NCBI GenBank assembly: GCA_965224415.1 | Contig: CBDCZB010000004.1 | Span: forward strand, 248,001-312,000 | Source: DAOUJI01 sp965224415 | Lineage (GTDB): Bacteria; Chloroflexota; Dehalococcoidia; Lucifugimonadales; JAGWBF01 | Reading direction: 5' to 3' | DNA length: 64,000 bases | In this document: positions 1 to 8,397 of the stretch, piece by piece | Layout of the letters: each line of letters begins with the position of its first letter | How positions within the stretch are numbered: the first letter of the stretch is position 1 | The notes under the pieces: model-generated | The model's database searches: none | What the model saw: only the letters and a program-made list of their open reading frames with translations | Told to the model about the DNA's origin: nothing | Position numbers and translations under genes: made by a program

Positions 1-1
1 C

Positions 2-937
2 ATGGGGAGGCTGGAGATAACGGGTCCCCAGTCCCCAGGCTTGCTGGATTGGGTCACCACCGCCAACGCATCCTCCATGAGGGCTAGAAGGGCGCGATAC
101 GCCCTGATATGCAACGAGCAGGGCGGCATTATGGACGATGTCGTTTTCTACCGCCGGTCCGATGAAGAGTTCCTTCTAGTCTGCAACGCGTCCAACCGCC
201 CGCGGATAGTCGAGTGGATTAAGGGTTGGGCGGCGGAGAAGTTTCCGGAGACGTCTATTGCCGACATCACCGAAAGCACCGCTATGATAGCCCTCCAAGG
301 TCCCCAAGCGGTTCAAGCCCTGGCCAGAATCAGTCCCGTCGACTTGTCATCGCTCAGGTTTTTTGCATCGGCCAACACTACGGCGGCGGGTATCGACGCC
401 TTCGTGGGCCGCACCGGCTACACGGGAGAAGACGGATTCGAGCTGACGGTCTCAGCCGGAGAAGCCCCGGAGTTGTGGCGGGCGTTGATGGAACAGGGAG
501 CGTCGCCCTGCGGCCTGGGAGCCAGGGACGTACTTCGCTTGGAGGCCGGCCTTCCGCTCCACGGGAACGACATTGACCCCACGACTACGCCCATTGAAGC
601 GGGCCTGGACAGGTTCGCCAAGCTCGACCACGATTTTGTAGGAGCGGACGTCGTCCGGCGGCAGCTGGAGGAAGGCGCCCCGCGCAGGTTGGTGGGACTA
701 AACGTGGAAGGGCGCAGCATCGCCCGGAACGGCTACCCGCTGATGTCTGAAAGAAAGGTCGTCGGCGCAGTGACCAGCGGGACCCATTCACCCACCTTGG
801 GCAGGGTCATCGGAATGGGATATCTGGACGCCGACACCGCGTCTTCGGGCCGGGAAATCTTTGTTGACATACGTGGTAAACTCTCACAGGCGGAAGTTGT
901 GGGCCTGCCTTTCTACTCCCGGGACGCCTCGAAATGA
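2..937 (+). CDS. gcvT: Aminomethyltransferase (glycine cleavage T protein), 5' end missing
   Basis: T protein of the glycine cleavage system, which transfers the aminomethyl carbon from lipoylated H protein to tetrahydrofolate. About 311 residues are visible of a usual 360 or so. The first visible residues (MGRLEITGP) match the internal strand after the family's N-terminal segment, so the real start lies before the window and the Met at position 2 is internal. The GGIMDD segment (visible residues 41-46) carries the conserved folate-site aspartate, and GRTGYTGEDGFE follows at 137-147. The stop codon overlaps the gcvH start (ATGA), so the two are translationally coupled. The identity is secure; the N-terminus cannot be seen. 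Confidence 0.95.
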   Translation: MGRLEITGPQSPGLLDWVTTANASSMRARRARYALICNEQGGIMDDVVFYRRSDEEFLLVCNASNRPRIVEWIKGWAAEKFPETSIADITESTAMIALQGPQAVQALARISPVDLSSLRFFASANTTAAGIDAFVGRTGYTGEDGFELTVSAGEAPELWRALMEQGASPCGLGARDVLRLEAGLPLHGNDIDPTTTPIEAGLDRFAKLDHDFVGADVVRRQLEEGAPRRLVGLNVEGRSIARNGYPLMSERKVVGAVTSGTHSPTLGRVIGMGYLDADTASSGREIFVDIRGKLSQAEVVGLPFYSRDASK

Positions 938-1323
938 ACCCAACCGACAGAAAATATTCCAAAGACCACGAATGGGTCAAATTGGAGTCGGGGACCACCG
1001 GGCTCGTCGGCGTCACCCACTATGCCCAGGACCAATTGGGGGACGTGGTGTTTCTGGACCTGCCCTCACCGGGCGCGCGTCTCGAACAGTTTGGCAAGTT
1101 CGGAGAGATCGAGTCTGTGAAGGCGGTCAACGACCTCTTTTCGCCGGTGAGCGGAGAATTGCTGGAGACCAACCATGAGGCTGCGGACAGCCCGGAGATG
1201 GTCAACGACGACCCCTACGGCAAGGGATGGCTTCTAAGAGTGGACCTCTCCGACCCGTCGGAATTGGACGGCCTGTTGACGGCCGGTGAGTACGAAGACC
1301 TTCTGGCTGAGCCATCGGACTGA
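934..1323 (+). CDS. gcvH: Glycine cleavage system H protein
   Basis: Lipoyl carrier that shuttles the aminomethyl group between the P and T proteins. It is 129 residues, the normal family length. The lipoylation site is K63 in GEIESVKAVNDLFSP, and the N-terminal KYSKDHEWVKLE is the typical H-protein opening. The ATG overlaps the gcvT stop by four bases, which fixes the start and shows operon coupling. It is followed by a 93-bp gap before gcvPA in which I see no structure. Confidence 0.96.
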   Translation: MNPTDRKYSKDHEWVKLESGTTGLVGVTHYAQDQLGDVVFLDLPSPGARLEQFGKFGEIESVKAVNDLFSPVSGELLETNHEAADSPEMVNDDPYGKGWLLRVDLSDPSELDGLLTAGEYEDLLAEPSD

Positions 1324-1416
1324 CGGCCCCTGGCCCGACCTGTAGCTCGGCAACTCGTGGACGGAAGCCTTTAGCGGGCATGAGACGGGAGACTTGGCCA
1401 AGCGCTGAGTGCAGCA

Positions 1417-2736
1417 GTGACCGGAAGAGCTCCTAATCACTATATACCCAACACAGACGCCGAGCGTCGCGATATGCTCGACGTGGTGGGCGCTGCCTCG
1501 ATAGACGACCTGTTCCTGGACATTCCCCAAGCCCTCCGCGACCCGCGCTTGGACCTGCCCACTCCGATGTCAGAGCTTGAGCTTCGGCGGGAGATGGCCG
1601 CCCTCGCTGAGGAGAATAAGCATCTAGGGCAGAGGTCGTCCTTCCTGGGCGGTGGAGCATACAACCATTTCATCCCCAGCGTCGTCCGGGCCCTCATAAC
1701 CCGAGGCGAGTTCCTCACGGCCTATACCCCCTACCAGCCGGAGGTCAGCCAGGGGACTCTTCAGGCCACATTCGACTTCCAGACCTTGGTGTGCAACCTG
1801 CTTGAAATGGAAGTAGCCGACGCAGGCATGTATGACGGAGCCACAGCCCTGGCCGAGGCGGCGCTCATGGCCTGCCGCATCACAGGCCGCAGGTACGTGG
1901 CAGCACTGAATACACTCTCACCGACCTATCGGCAGGTGGTGGCGACCTATACGGCGCCACAGTCTATCGAGGTGACGGACATAGAGCCGGGGGCCGCTCT
2001 GCCTCCGGAAGCGGCATGCCTCCTGGTCCAATACCCCAACTTCTTTGGCTACGTGGAAGACATGACTAGCCTGGAAAAGCAGACCCATGACGCAGGATCC
2101 CTGTTCGTCGTCTCGGCGAACCCCGTCGCAATGGCGTTGTTCAAGTCCCCCGGCGGCTATAACGCCGACATTGTCACGGGAGAGGGTCAGGCCCTCGGCA
2201 TACCGATCAGTTACGGAGGCCCCTATTATGGGCTATTCGCTAGCCGTATGGAGTACGTCCGGCAGATTCCCGGTAGGATAGCCGGGCGCACCGTGGACGC
2301 CAGGGGAGACACGGGTTACGTGCTGACCTTGAGCGCCAGGGAGCAGCATATCCGCCGGGAGCGGGCCACCAGCAACATCTGCACCAATCAGGCCCTTATG
2401 ACACTGGCCTCCACCGTGTATATGGCCCTCATGGGGAAAGAGGGACTGCGCCAGGCGGCGGAGCTTTGCTACCATAAAGCCCACTACGCGGCGACGCTAA
2501 TCGATTCGCTATCCGGTTATTCAGTGCCCTCCGATAAAGTCTTCTTCAATGAATTTGTCGTGAATTGCCCCAGGTCCCCGTCGCATATCAACGCTTCGCT
2601 TCTGGAACGTAACATCGTAGGAGGTCTGGACATATCGGACCAGGTCGAAAACGGGATGCTGGTCTGCGTCACCGAGATGAACACCCGAGAGGAGATCGAC
2701 GCCTTGACGGCGGCGCTGGCGGAGGCAGCCGAATGA
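1417..2736 (+). CDS. gcvPA: Glycine dehydrogenase (decarboxylating) subunit 1
   Basis: N-terminal half of the split P protein; together with GcvPB it decarboxylates glycine with PLP and loads the methylamine on GcvH. It is 439 residues, usual for the two-gene form found in many non-proteobacteria. Recognisable segments are NHYIPNTDAERRDML at the N-terminus, SFLGGGAYNHFIP, and TPYQPEVSQGTLQ. The start is a GTG at 1417 with no clear Shine-Dalgarno (SD), so the exact first codon is less certain. The 3' end overlaps gcvPB by ATGA. Confidence 0.95.
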   Translation: MTGRAPNHYIPNTDAERRDMLDVVGAASIDDLFLDIPQALRDPRLDLPTPMSELELRREMAALAEENKHLGQRSSFLGGGAYNHFIPSVVRALITRGEFLTAYTPYQPEVSQGTLQATFDFQTLVCNLLEMEVADAGMYDGATALAEAALMACRITGRRYVAALNTLSPTYRQVVATYTAPQSIEVTDIEPGAALPPEAACLLVQYPNFFGYVEDMTSLEKQTHDAGSLFVVSANPVAMALFKSPGGYNADIVTGEGQALGIPISYGGPYYGLFASRMEYVRQIPGRIAGRTVDARGDTGYVLTLSAREQHIRRERATSNICTNQALMTLASTVYMALMGKEGLRQAAELCYHKAHYAATLIDSLSGYSVPSDKVFFNEFVVNCPRSPSHINASLLERNIVGGLDISDQVENGMLVCVTEMNTREEIDALTAALAEAAE

Positions 2737-4199
2737 CCTCCGGAGCGAGGGTTCCGATGAGCAACCGCTCCACCCTCATGGAACGCAGCGTTCCAGGACG
2801 CCGAGGCGCCGCGCTGCCTGACATAGACGTTCCCATTCAGCCCATGCCCGACCGAGCGCTGCTGAGGCAGGACCTGCAATTCCCTGAAATCACTGAACCG
2901 GAGGTCGTGCGGTACTTCACCCTGCTGAGCCGGCTGAACTACTCGATTGACACCAACTTCTACCCCCTTGGCAGTTGCACTATGAAGTACAACCCCAAGC
3001 TGCATGACGAGATGGCGTTCATGCCGGGGTTTGCAGGCATCCACCCTCTCCAGCCTCAATCCGACGTGCAGGGCGCTCTTAAACTGCTCCACAGGCTCCA
3101 GACCTATCTTGCGGAGATTACAGGGATGAAGGCGGTGAGTCTGGCCTCGTTGGCCGGAGCACAGGGCGAGCTTTCCGGCATGTTGATGATCCGCGCTTAC
3201 CATCTGGAACGGGGAGACACCGGTCGCACCAGGGTCGCCATACCGGACAGCGCCCACGGCACCAATCCGTCGTCGGCGGCCATGGCGGGATTCGAGGTTG
3301 TAACCGTGAAGTCCGACGACGACGGCAACATGGACTTGGAGAGCCTCAAGGCCGTAGCCGACCATACCCTGGCCGGGGTCATGATCACCCAGCCCAACAC
3401 CCTGGGACTATTCGACACCAACATCCTCGACCTCTGCGACGCGGTCCACAGCGCCGGGGCCCTGGTCTATGGCGACGGCGCCAATATGAACGCCCTGCTC
3501 GGCCGGGTAAAGCTGGCGGAGATGGGTTTTGACGTGGCCCACTTGAACCTCCACAAGACCTTCACGACGCCCCACGGCGGCGGCGGCCCCGGAGCAGGTC
3601 CGGTGTGCGCCAACGAGACCCTTGCGCCTTATCTGCCCTCTCCCGTCTCTCTTCCAGTTCAAAGGGGTGGTGGGGAAGTATACGAGCTGACGGCCCCGGA
3701 AAAGACCATCGGCAAGGTGTGTGGATTCCATGGGAATTTCGGCGTGTTAGTCCGCGCCTACGCCTACATCCGCACTATGGGAGAACCGGGTCTGAGGGAA
3801 GCCAGCGGGAACGCCGTGCTGAACGCAAACTACGTGCTGAAGAGGTTGGAGGACATCTACGACCTCCCATACAAGCGGATCTGCATGCACGAGGTGGTCT
3901 TTTCACCTCGGACCCAGAAGGCTAGAGGTGTAAGGGGGCTGGACATCGCTAAAAGGCTGCTTGACTATGGCTTCCACGCCCCAACGATGTATTTCCCTCT
4001 GATAGTGGATGACGCGCTGATGATAGAGCCCACCGAGACCGAGAGTAAGGAGACGATCGACGCTTTCATAGACGCCATGAGAAGCATTGACCGAGAAATA
4101 TCCGAGGACCCAGAATTGGTCAAAGGGGCGCCCCATTTGACGCCTATGGCGAGGCTGGACGAAACACGGGCCGCTCGCAACCCCGTGCTCAGGGGTTAG
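2733..4199 (+). CDS. gcvPB: Glycine dehydrogenase (decarboxylating) subunit 2
   Basis: PLP-binding half of the split P protein, 488 residues. The cofactor lysine is K275 in LNLHKTFTTPHGGGGPGAGP, and FYPLGSCTMKYNP (residues 77-89) is a family signature. The ATG at 2733 overlaps the gcvPA stop and has GGAGG at 2721-2725, seven bases upstream. An ATG at 2757 is an alternative start closer to the family's usual N-terminus. This completes gcvT-H-PA-PB; the dihydrolipoamide dehydrogenase is not in the window. Confidence 0.96.
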   Translation: MTSGARVPMSNRSTLMERSVPGRRGAALPDIDVPIQPMPDRALLRQDLQFPEITEPEVVRYFTLLSRLNYSIDTNFYPLGSCTMKYNPKLHDEMAFMPGFAGIHPLQPQSDVQGALKLLHRLQTYLAEITGMKAVSLASLAGAQGELSGMLMIRAYHLERGDTGRTRVAIPDSAHGTNPSSAAMAGFEVVTVKSDDDGNMDLESLKAVADHTLAGVMITQPNTLGLFDTNILDLCDAVHSAGALVYGDGANMNALLGRVKLAEMGFDVAHLNLHKTFTTPHGGGGPGAGPVCANETLAPYLPSPVSLPVQRGGGEVYELTAPEKTIGKVCGFHGNFGVLVRAYAYIRTMGEPGLREASGNAVLNANYVLKRLEDIYDLPYKRICMHEVVFSPRTQKARGVRGLDIAKRLLDYGFHAPTMYFPLIVDDALMIEPTETESKETIDAFIDAMRSIDREISEDPELVKGAPHLTPMARLDETRAARNPVLRG

Positions 4200-4270
4200 A
4201 ATATAGGGCAAGTTACGATTCAAGGATGCGGGGACATGTCCCCGACATCAACCAACTAAGGAGGTTGGCG

Positions 4271-5140
4271 ATGGCGGACAAGCTGAGGTTGAACAAGGCG
4301 ATAGAGCTTCTTGAGCAGGGCAAGACCGTATTCAGCACGGGAACGGTGCCCAGCGGCAACATTGACGACATAACTTTCGTGGCCGATTCTGACTTCGACA
4401 TGATAATTCTGGAGACGGAACACGAGGCGTTCGGTTTCGAGCGCCTCCGAGTGTCTCTCCAGTACCTGCTGAGTAGAAAGAACATCGCCGAAAAGGGCAA
4501 CCTCCAGCCTGACGTGGTCCCCTTCGTGCGCATTCCCCCCAACTCCAGGGAAGCCGCCAGTAACCAGTGGGTAATCAAGCAGACCCTTGACACAGGCGTC
4601 TATGGGCTGGTTGTGCCCCACCTCAACACGCCGGAGGACGCGCTTGCCGTTACGGTGGCCGCCAGATACCCGCAGGTGCCCGGCGTGGCCGACTTCGAGC
4701 CCCAAGGTGAACGAGGTTGGTGGCTGCGGTTGTGCGCCAGGTACTGGGGTCTCAGCATCCCTGAGTATTATGAAGCTGCTGATCTTTGGCCTCTGGACCC
4801 CGACGGCAACATGCTGCTCATCGGGATCGTCGAGGAAGCTCAAGGGGTAAAGAACATTCGGGACATCTTGAGGAACAAGCAGGGGATCGGCGCGGTCTGG
4901 CCGGGGCCGGGTGACATGTCCACGTCCATGGGCAAGCCGGGCCGCCCCAACGACCCCGAGGTTCAGGAAGCGATTCTGAACGTTCTGGCCGCCTGCAAGG
5001 AGTTCGAAGTCCCGTGTGCAGTGTCTGCCAGCCCATCCGAGGTCGAGATGCGGCTGGAGCAGGGGTTTAACATAATCCTGTCGGGCATCGAACGGTCGTC
5101 TCCCACTCTCGCTGCTGGGAGAGCAATAGCGGGCCGCTAG
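4271..5140 (+). CDS. HpcH/HpaI-type aldolase/citrate lyase family protein
   Basis: Class II, metal-dependent aldolase of the HpcH/HpaI type, which cleaves or forms 2-keto-3-deoxy acids to give pyruvate plus an aldehyde. Visible family positions are ILETEHEAF (metal/substrate region), the GERGWW arginine segment, IVEEAQGVKNI (metal glutamate) and GPGDMSTSMG. I chose ATG 4271 because AAGGAGG lies just upstream; the open frame extends back to 4226 without support. It has 289 residues, slightly longer than the 250-270 norm. It ends two bases from the convergent coaBC stop. The substrate cannot be read from the sequence. Confidence 0.85.
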   Translation: MADKLRLNKAIELLEQGKTVFSTGTVPSGNIDDITFVADSDFDMIILETEHEAFGFERLRVSLQYLLSRKNIAEKGNLQPDVVPFVRIPPNSREAASNQWVIKQTLDTGVYGLVVPHLNTPEDALAVTVAARYPQVPGVADFEPQGERGWWLRLCARYWGLSIPEYYEAADLWPLDPDGNMLLIGIVEEAQGVKNIRDILRNKQGIGAVWPGPGDMSTSMGKPGRPNDPEVQEAILNVLAACKEFEVPCAVSASPSEVEMRLEQGFNIILSGIERSSPTLAAGRAIAGR

Positions 5141-5141
5141 C

Positions 5142-6338
5142 TCAGGAGCGGGCGGCGATAAGGTCCCGGACGCGGTCCAATATGCGGTCCGCAACCTCAG
5201 ACTTGGGCATAAGGGGCAGGTCTTCGGCCTGCCCTTTTCCGTCTATCAGGATGACCTTGTTGGTGTCCACCGCGAAGCCGCTGCCCTCGGCGGTGATGTC
5301 GTTGGCCACAATCAAGTCCAAAGATTTCCTGGACGCCTTTTCCCTGGCGTTGGCAAGGAGGTCCTGACTCTCGGCTGCGAACCCCACCTTCACGAAGCCG
5401 CCTTTGGCCTCGGCCAGGATGTCAGGGTTCTTGTGAAGTTGGACGGTCCAATCCTCCGCGCCCTTCTTGACCTTCTGGGTCGCCGCCTCAGCAGGTCGGT
5501 AATCCGCAACAGCCGCAGCCATAATAAGGGCATCGGCGTCCACCACAGCTCGATCGACGGCGTCTCTCATTTGCAGCGCCGTTTCAGTCTTGAGCACATG
5601 CACTCCCACCGGATCGTCCAGGCTAGTGGGCGCGGCGACCAGCGTGACTTTGGCGCCTCTGTCGCGCGCCGCCTCGGCGATGGCGTAGCCCATCTTTCCT
5701 GAAGAACGGTTGGTGATGACTCTAACTGGGTCGATGGGTTCCGCAGTGCCGCCCGCGCTCACCACCAGCTTGCGCCCGGCCAGGTCTCCGGTCTGTCCCA
5801 ATATTGCTTTGATGTTTCCCATAAGTTCAGGGGTTTCCACGAGCCGTCCGACTCCCGACATTCCTGACGCCAGCCTTCCGGTGGCGGGTTCGACGACAAA
5901 GGCTCCCCGTTTCTTGATAGTCGCAATGTTCTCCTGGGTGGCGGCGTTTTCGTACATATGGCCGTCCATTGCAGGGGCCACCAGGACCGGCGCCGCCGTG
6001 GCAAGAATGGTTGTCGTCAGAGAATCGTCGGCCAAGCCTCCGGCCATCTTGGCGATGAAGTGGGCCGTGGCCGGAGCCACTACGACGATCTCGGCCCTGT
6101 TGGCAAGTGCCACGTGCTCCACGCTGAGTTCGGAGTCGGGATCGAACAAGTCGGTGACGACGGGCCTGTGGGTGAGGCTTCTGCAAGCCAGGGGAGTTAT
6201 GAACTGGGAAGCGCCGTAACTGAGAATGACGTCTACGTTGGCGCCTGCCTGCACCAGCTTGCTTGCCAGGTCGAGCGCTTTGTAGCAGGCGATGCTTCCC
6301 GTTATTCCCAGGACTACGTTTTTGCCCTTCAAGACCAT
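5142..6338 (-). CDS. coaBC: Bifunctional phosphopantothenoylcysteine decarboxylase / phosphopantothenate-cysteine ligase
   Basis: Makes 4'-phosphopantetheine from phosphopantothenate and cysteine, two steps of CoA synthesis. It is 398 residues. The N-terminal flavoprotein half (about 1-185) has the FMN motif GSIACYK and the catalytic H75; the C-terminal ligase half (about 188-398) has SAGGTAEPIDPVR and AAAVADYRPAE. The decarboxylase half departs from the E. coli pattern: PAMDGHM gives D125 where E. coli has N125, and LASGMSGVGR gives S158 where E. coli has C158. Both positions align by number. It lies 16 bp behind coaX in the same direction, so the two form an operon. Confidence 0.94.
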   Translation of the reverse strand: MVLKGKNVVLGITGSIACYKALDLASKLVQAGANVDVILSYGASQFITPLACRSLTHRPVVTDLFDPDSELSVEHVALANRAEIVVVAPATAHFIAKMAGGLADDSLTTTILATAAPVLVAPAMDGHMYENAATQENIATIKKRGAFVVEPATGRLASGMSGVGRLVETPELMGNIKAILGQTGDLAGRKLVVSAGGTAEPIDPVRVITNRSSGKMGYAIAEAARDRGAKVTLVAAPTSLDDPVGVHVLKTETALQMRDAVDRAVVDADALIMAAAVADYRPAEAATQKVKKGAEDWTVQLHKNPDILAEAKGGFVKVGFAAESQDLLANAREKASRKSLDLIVANDITAEGSGFAVDTNKVILIDGKGQAEDLPLMPKSEVADRILDRVRDLIAARS

Positions 6339-6354
6339 GCCGGCACTAGTCCTC

Positions 6355-7134
6355 TCATACCGAGTTTGAGCCTCTATTCATGTCATATATGAAGCGGAGG
6401 CCTATGAGGGTCAGGTCCATGTTTATTTCGTCGAAAACGTCCGTTTCCCTGGCGATCACCTCAGCTAGACCTCCTGTGGCGATGACGCGGGACTCCTGTC
6501 CCAGTTCAGCCTTGAACCGGGCAACCATGCCTTCCACCAGCCCGACGTGTCCCCAGAGGAGTCCCGATTGGAGGGCCATTACGGTGTTTCTTCCGATGGC
6601 GTAAGCCGGAGTGGCAAGGTCCACCCGCCTTAGCTGCGAGGTGCTGAGAAACAGGGCGTCCGCGGCTACGTTGATTCCGGGGGCGATGGCTCCGCCCAGA
6701 TATTCCCCGTCCTTCGTGACGGCGTCGAAGACTGTGGCCGTTCCGAAGTCCACCATAATCGCCGGTCCTCCATAAAGACGGTAAGCCGCTGCGGCGTCCA
6801 CGATGCGGTCTGCTCCCACGTCCCGGGGGCTGTCGTAGAGGATACGCACTCCCGTCTTTACTCCTGCGGACACGGTGAGCGGGTCCACGTTGAAATAGAC
6901 CCGGCACATCTCCTCGAAGGTGGGAGTCAGTATAGGGGCCACGCTGCAGATGCAGGCCCCGTCAACCTGATTAGATGCGACGCCCTTCAGGGGGAGGAGG
7001 GCGGATATCTGGAGGCCGTACTCGTCGGTAAGCCGTCGTTGGTCGGTGGCGATGCGCCAAGTGGACTTCAGGTGAGGTCCGTCGAAGACGCCAAGGGTAA
7101 TGTTCGTATTGCCGATGTCGATTGTCAGCAGCAC
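6355..7134 (-). CDS. coaX: Type III pantothenate kinase
   Basis: Phosphorylates pantothenate, the first committed step of CoA synthesis. It is 259 residues, the normal CoaX length. Motifs are DIGNTNITLGVFDG (phosphate loop, residues 6-19), RDVGADRIVDAAAAY (pantothenate-binding aspartate) and GGAIAPGIN. The start is GTG at 7134 with a GAGGAAG SD seven bases upstream. It is first in the coaX-coaBC unit, behind the likely promoter at 7209-7237. Confidence 0.95.
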   Translation of the reverse strand: MLLTIDIGNTNITLGVFDGPHLKSTWRIATDQRRLTDEYGLQISALLPLKGVASNQVDGACICSVAPILTPTFEEMCRVYFNVDPLTVSAGVKTGVRILYDSPRDVGADRIVDAAAAYRLYGGPAIMVDFGTATVFDAVTKDGEYLGGAIAPGINVAADALFLSTSQLRRVDLATPAYAIGRNTVMALQSGLLWGHVGLVEGMVARFKAELGQESRVIATGGLAEVIARETDVFDEINMDLTLIGLRFIYDMNRGSNSV

Positions 7135-7208
7135 TAGTAGGCTTCCTCTTCAGGCTCCTGTCAGAGTCCCTTCGGCAGGCCCGGCCAACGGCCCTGATGC
7201 TTTGTTGG

Positions 7209-7237
7209 ATTATACTCCTGTGCCTGCGCCCCAACAA
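7209..7237 (-). promoter_or_regulatory. Likely promoter of coaX-coaBC
   Basis: Read on the minus strand: -35 TTGTTG at 7237-7232, a 17-bp spacer, and a perfect -10 TATAAT at 7214-7209. This puts transcription start near 7202, about 68 bases before the coaX GTG. The -35 is imperfect. Confidence 0.5.
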
Positions 7238-7253
7238 CCACGCTGTATTAGCC

Positions 7254-7270
7254 TATACTGGACCAGTGTA
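7254..7270. promoter_or_regulatory. Near-perfect 17-bp inverted repeat between divergent genes
   Basis: TATACTGG-A-CCAGTGTA, eight-base arms with one mismatch. It sits between the divergent coaX and repeat-protein genes, just upstream of the rightward -35 candidate. It has the size of a homodimer operator, but no regulator is identified. Confidence 0.3.
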
Positions 7271-7273
7271 ATC

Positions 7274-7305
7274 TTGTCCGGCCTTATGCCACATTGTGAT
7301 ATAGT
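7274..7305 (+). promoter_or_regulatory. Weak promoter candidate of the repeat-protein gene
   Basis: TTGTCC at 7274-7279 with GATATA at 7298-7303 (18-bp spacer) or TATAGT at 7300-7305 (20 bp). It lies upstream of the gene at 7353. Only the -35 is close to the local consensus. Confidence 0.35.
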
Positions 7306-7352
7306 AGGAGAAACCTTCAAAGGTTCGTAGACCTAGTTGAAAGGAGGCCGCA

Positions 7353-8192
7353 ATGCCCCTAGGAAATATCGGCAACACTCTAAAAGACGCAATAGTAGGA
7401 ACGGTCAAGGGAGCGGGCGATGTCCTGGGCCAGACCATCGAAACCACTCATGAAAGCACGACAAAGGCGCTTCAGGGCGTCAGAGACATAAGCCGGGAAG
7501 CAACCGGTCTTATTACTGACAGTGTGTCCGGGGCCATCCAGGGAGCGATAGAGGTAGGCTCCGACGTAGGTTCAGCCGCCAAGGGCGTCGTCATAGGCAG
7601 CATAGAGGGCGTTGGAGAAGTGACGACGGTAACCGCCGCAACCATCAGTTCTACAGTGCGGGCTGCCATCACGGGCGCTAGGGAAGTGGGCGGAGATGCG
7701 GCTGACGCTGGGCGGGGCGCCGCTGAAGGCGCCATTGCCGCAACCAAGCAGATAAGCTTGAGCGTGGAAGACGCGGCCGCTGGCATTGCCCAAGGCGCAA
7801 TTAGAGGGGCCAACGACGTGGGAGGCGACCTTGCCGCCACCGCCAAGTCGGTTGTGTCCGGCACCGCCACGGGCGCCCAGGAAGTGGGGTCTGACGTGTT
7901 GGGGGCTATCACCGACACCTCTCGTGGACTCGTTCAAGGCGCGTCTGAGGTCGGAGGCGACCTGGCTGGCGTCGCCAGGAGCGCAGTCGAAGGGGCCATA
8001 GACGCCGCCAAGTCCACCACGGTAAAAGCCGAAGATGCCGCTTCTGCCGCGGCCTCCGGAGCCATCGAAGCCGCCGACAGTGTTGGAGACGCCGCAGGCA
8101 GGGCAGTAAGGGACGCCGTTTCCGGGACCATCGGAGGAGTTGCCGTTGTGGTCAAAGCCCCGTTCAACCAGGGCGAGGAGAAGAAGTCCTAG
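7353..8192 (+). CDS. Ala/Gly-rich 22-residue-repeat helical protein (LEA/apolipoprotein-like), unknown function
   Basis: I do not recognise a named family. The 279-residue protein is rich in Ala, Gly, Val and Asp/Glu with almost no aromatics or cysteine, and has no signal peptide or strong membrane segment. The motif (E/D)VG(S/G)D recurs at residues 67, 111, 155, 177 and 199, with related cores near 89 and 243, so the spacing is always 22 or 44. That is an 11/22-residue helical period like LEA proteins and exchangeable apolipoproteins. Inference: amphipathic helices that bind membranes or protect on drying. A strong SD (AAAGGAGG) precedes the ATG, and a 15-bp hairpin follows the stop. YihY lies downstream. 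Confidence 0.75.
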   Translation: MPLGNIGNTLKDAIVGTVKGAGDVLGQTIETTHESTTKALQGVRDISREATGLITDSVSGAIQGAIEVGSDVGSAAKGVVIGSIEGVGEVTTVTAATISSTVRAAITGAREVGGDAADAGRGAAEGAIAATKQISLSVEDAAAGIAQGAIRGANDVGGDLAATAKSVVSGTATGAQEVGSDVLGAITDTSRGLVQGASEVGGDLAGVARSAVEGAIDAAKSTTVKAEDAASAAASGAIEAADSVGDAAGRAVRDAVSGTIGGVAVVVKAPFNQGEEKKS

Positions 8193-8242
8193 AAACCTGA
8201 ACAGGGGACCCTTTGAGCCTGCTCTGAAAAACCGGTACGATT

Positions 8243-8284
8243 GATAAGGCCAGCCGCGACCCGATTCGTGCGGCTGGCCTTATC
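8243..8284 (+). terminator. Strong hairpin terminator after the repeat-protein gene
   Basis: Perfect 15-bp inverted repeat (8243-8257 with 8270-8284) around a 12-base loop, 50 bp after the stop at 8192. The 3' arm ends TTATC and a long T tract is missing, so termination strength is inferred. Confidence 0.7.
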
Positions 8285-8397
8285 TTATGGACGGAGTTCG
8301 TTGTTTTATTCTTCAGCTTATTCGCTGACCGCGTGCTGGCCTACCCGCTTTGGGCTGGCGGGAACGTCTCTGCGAGCGTCTACCGTAAGGTAAACGG

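Noticed and set aside
7353..8192. CRISPR-like or DNA tandem repeat in the helical protein gene
   Set aside because: The periodicity is at protein level (66 bp multiples); the DNA copies have diverged and there are no spacers.
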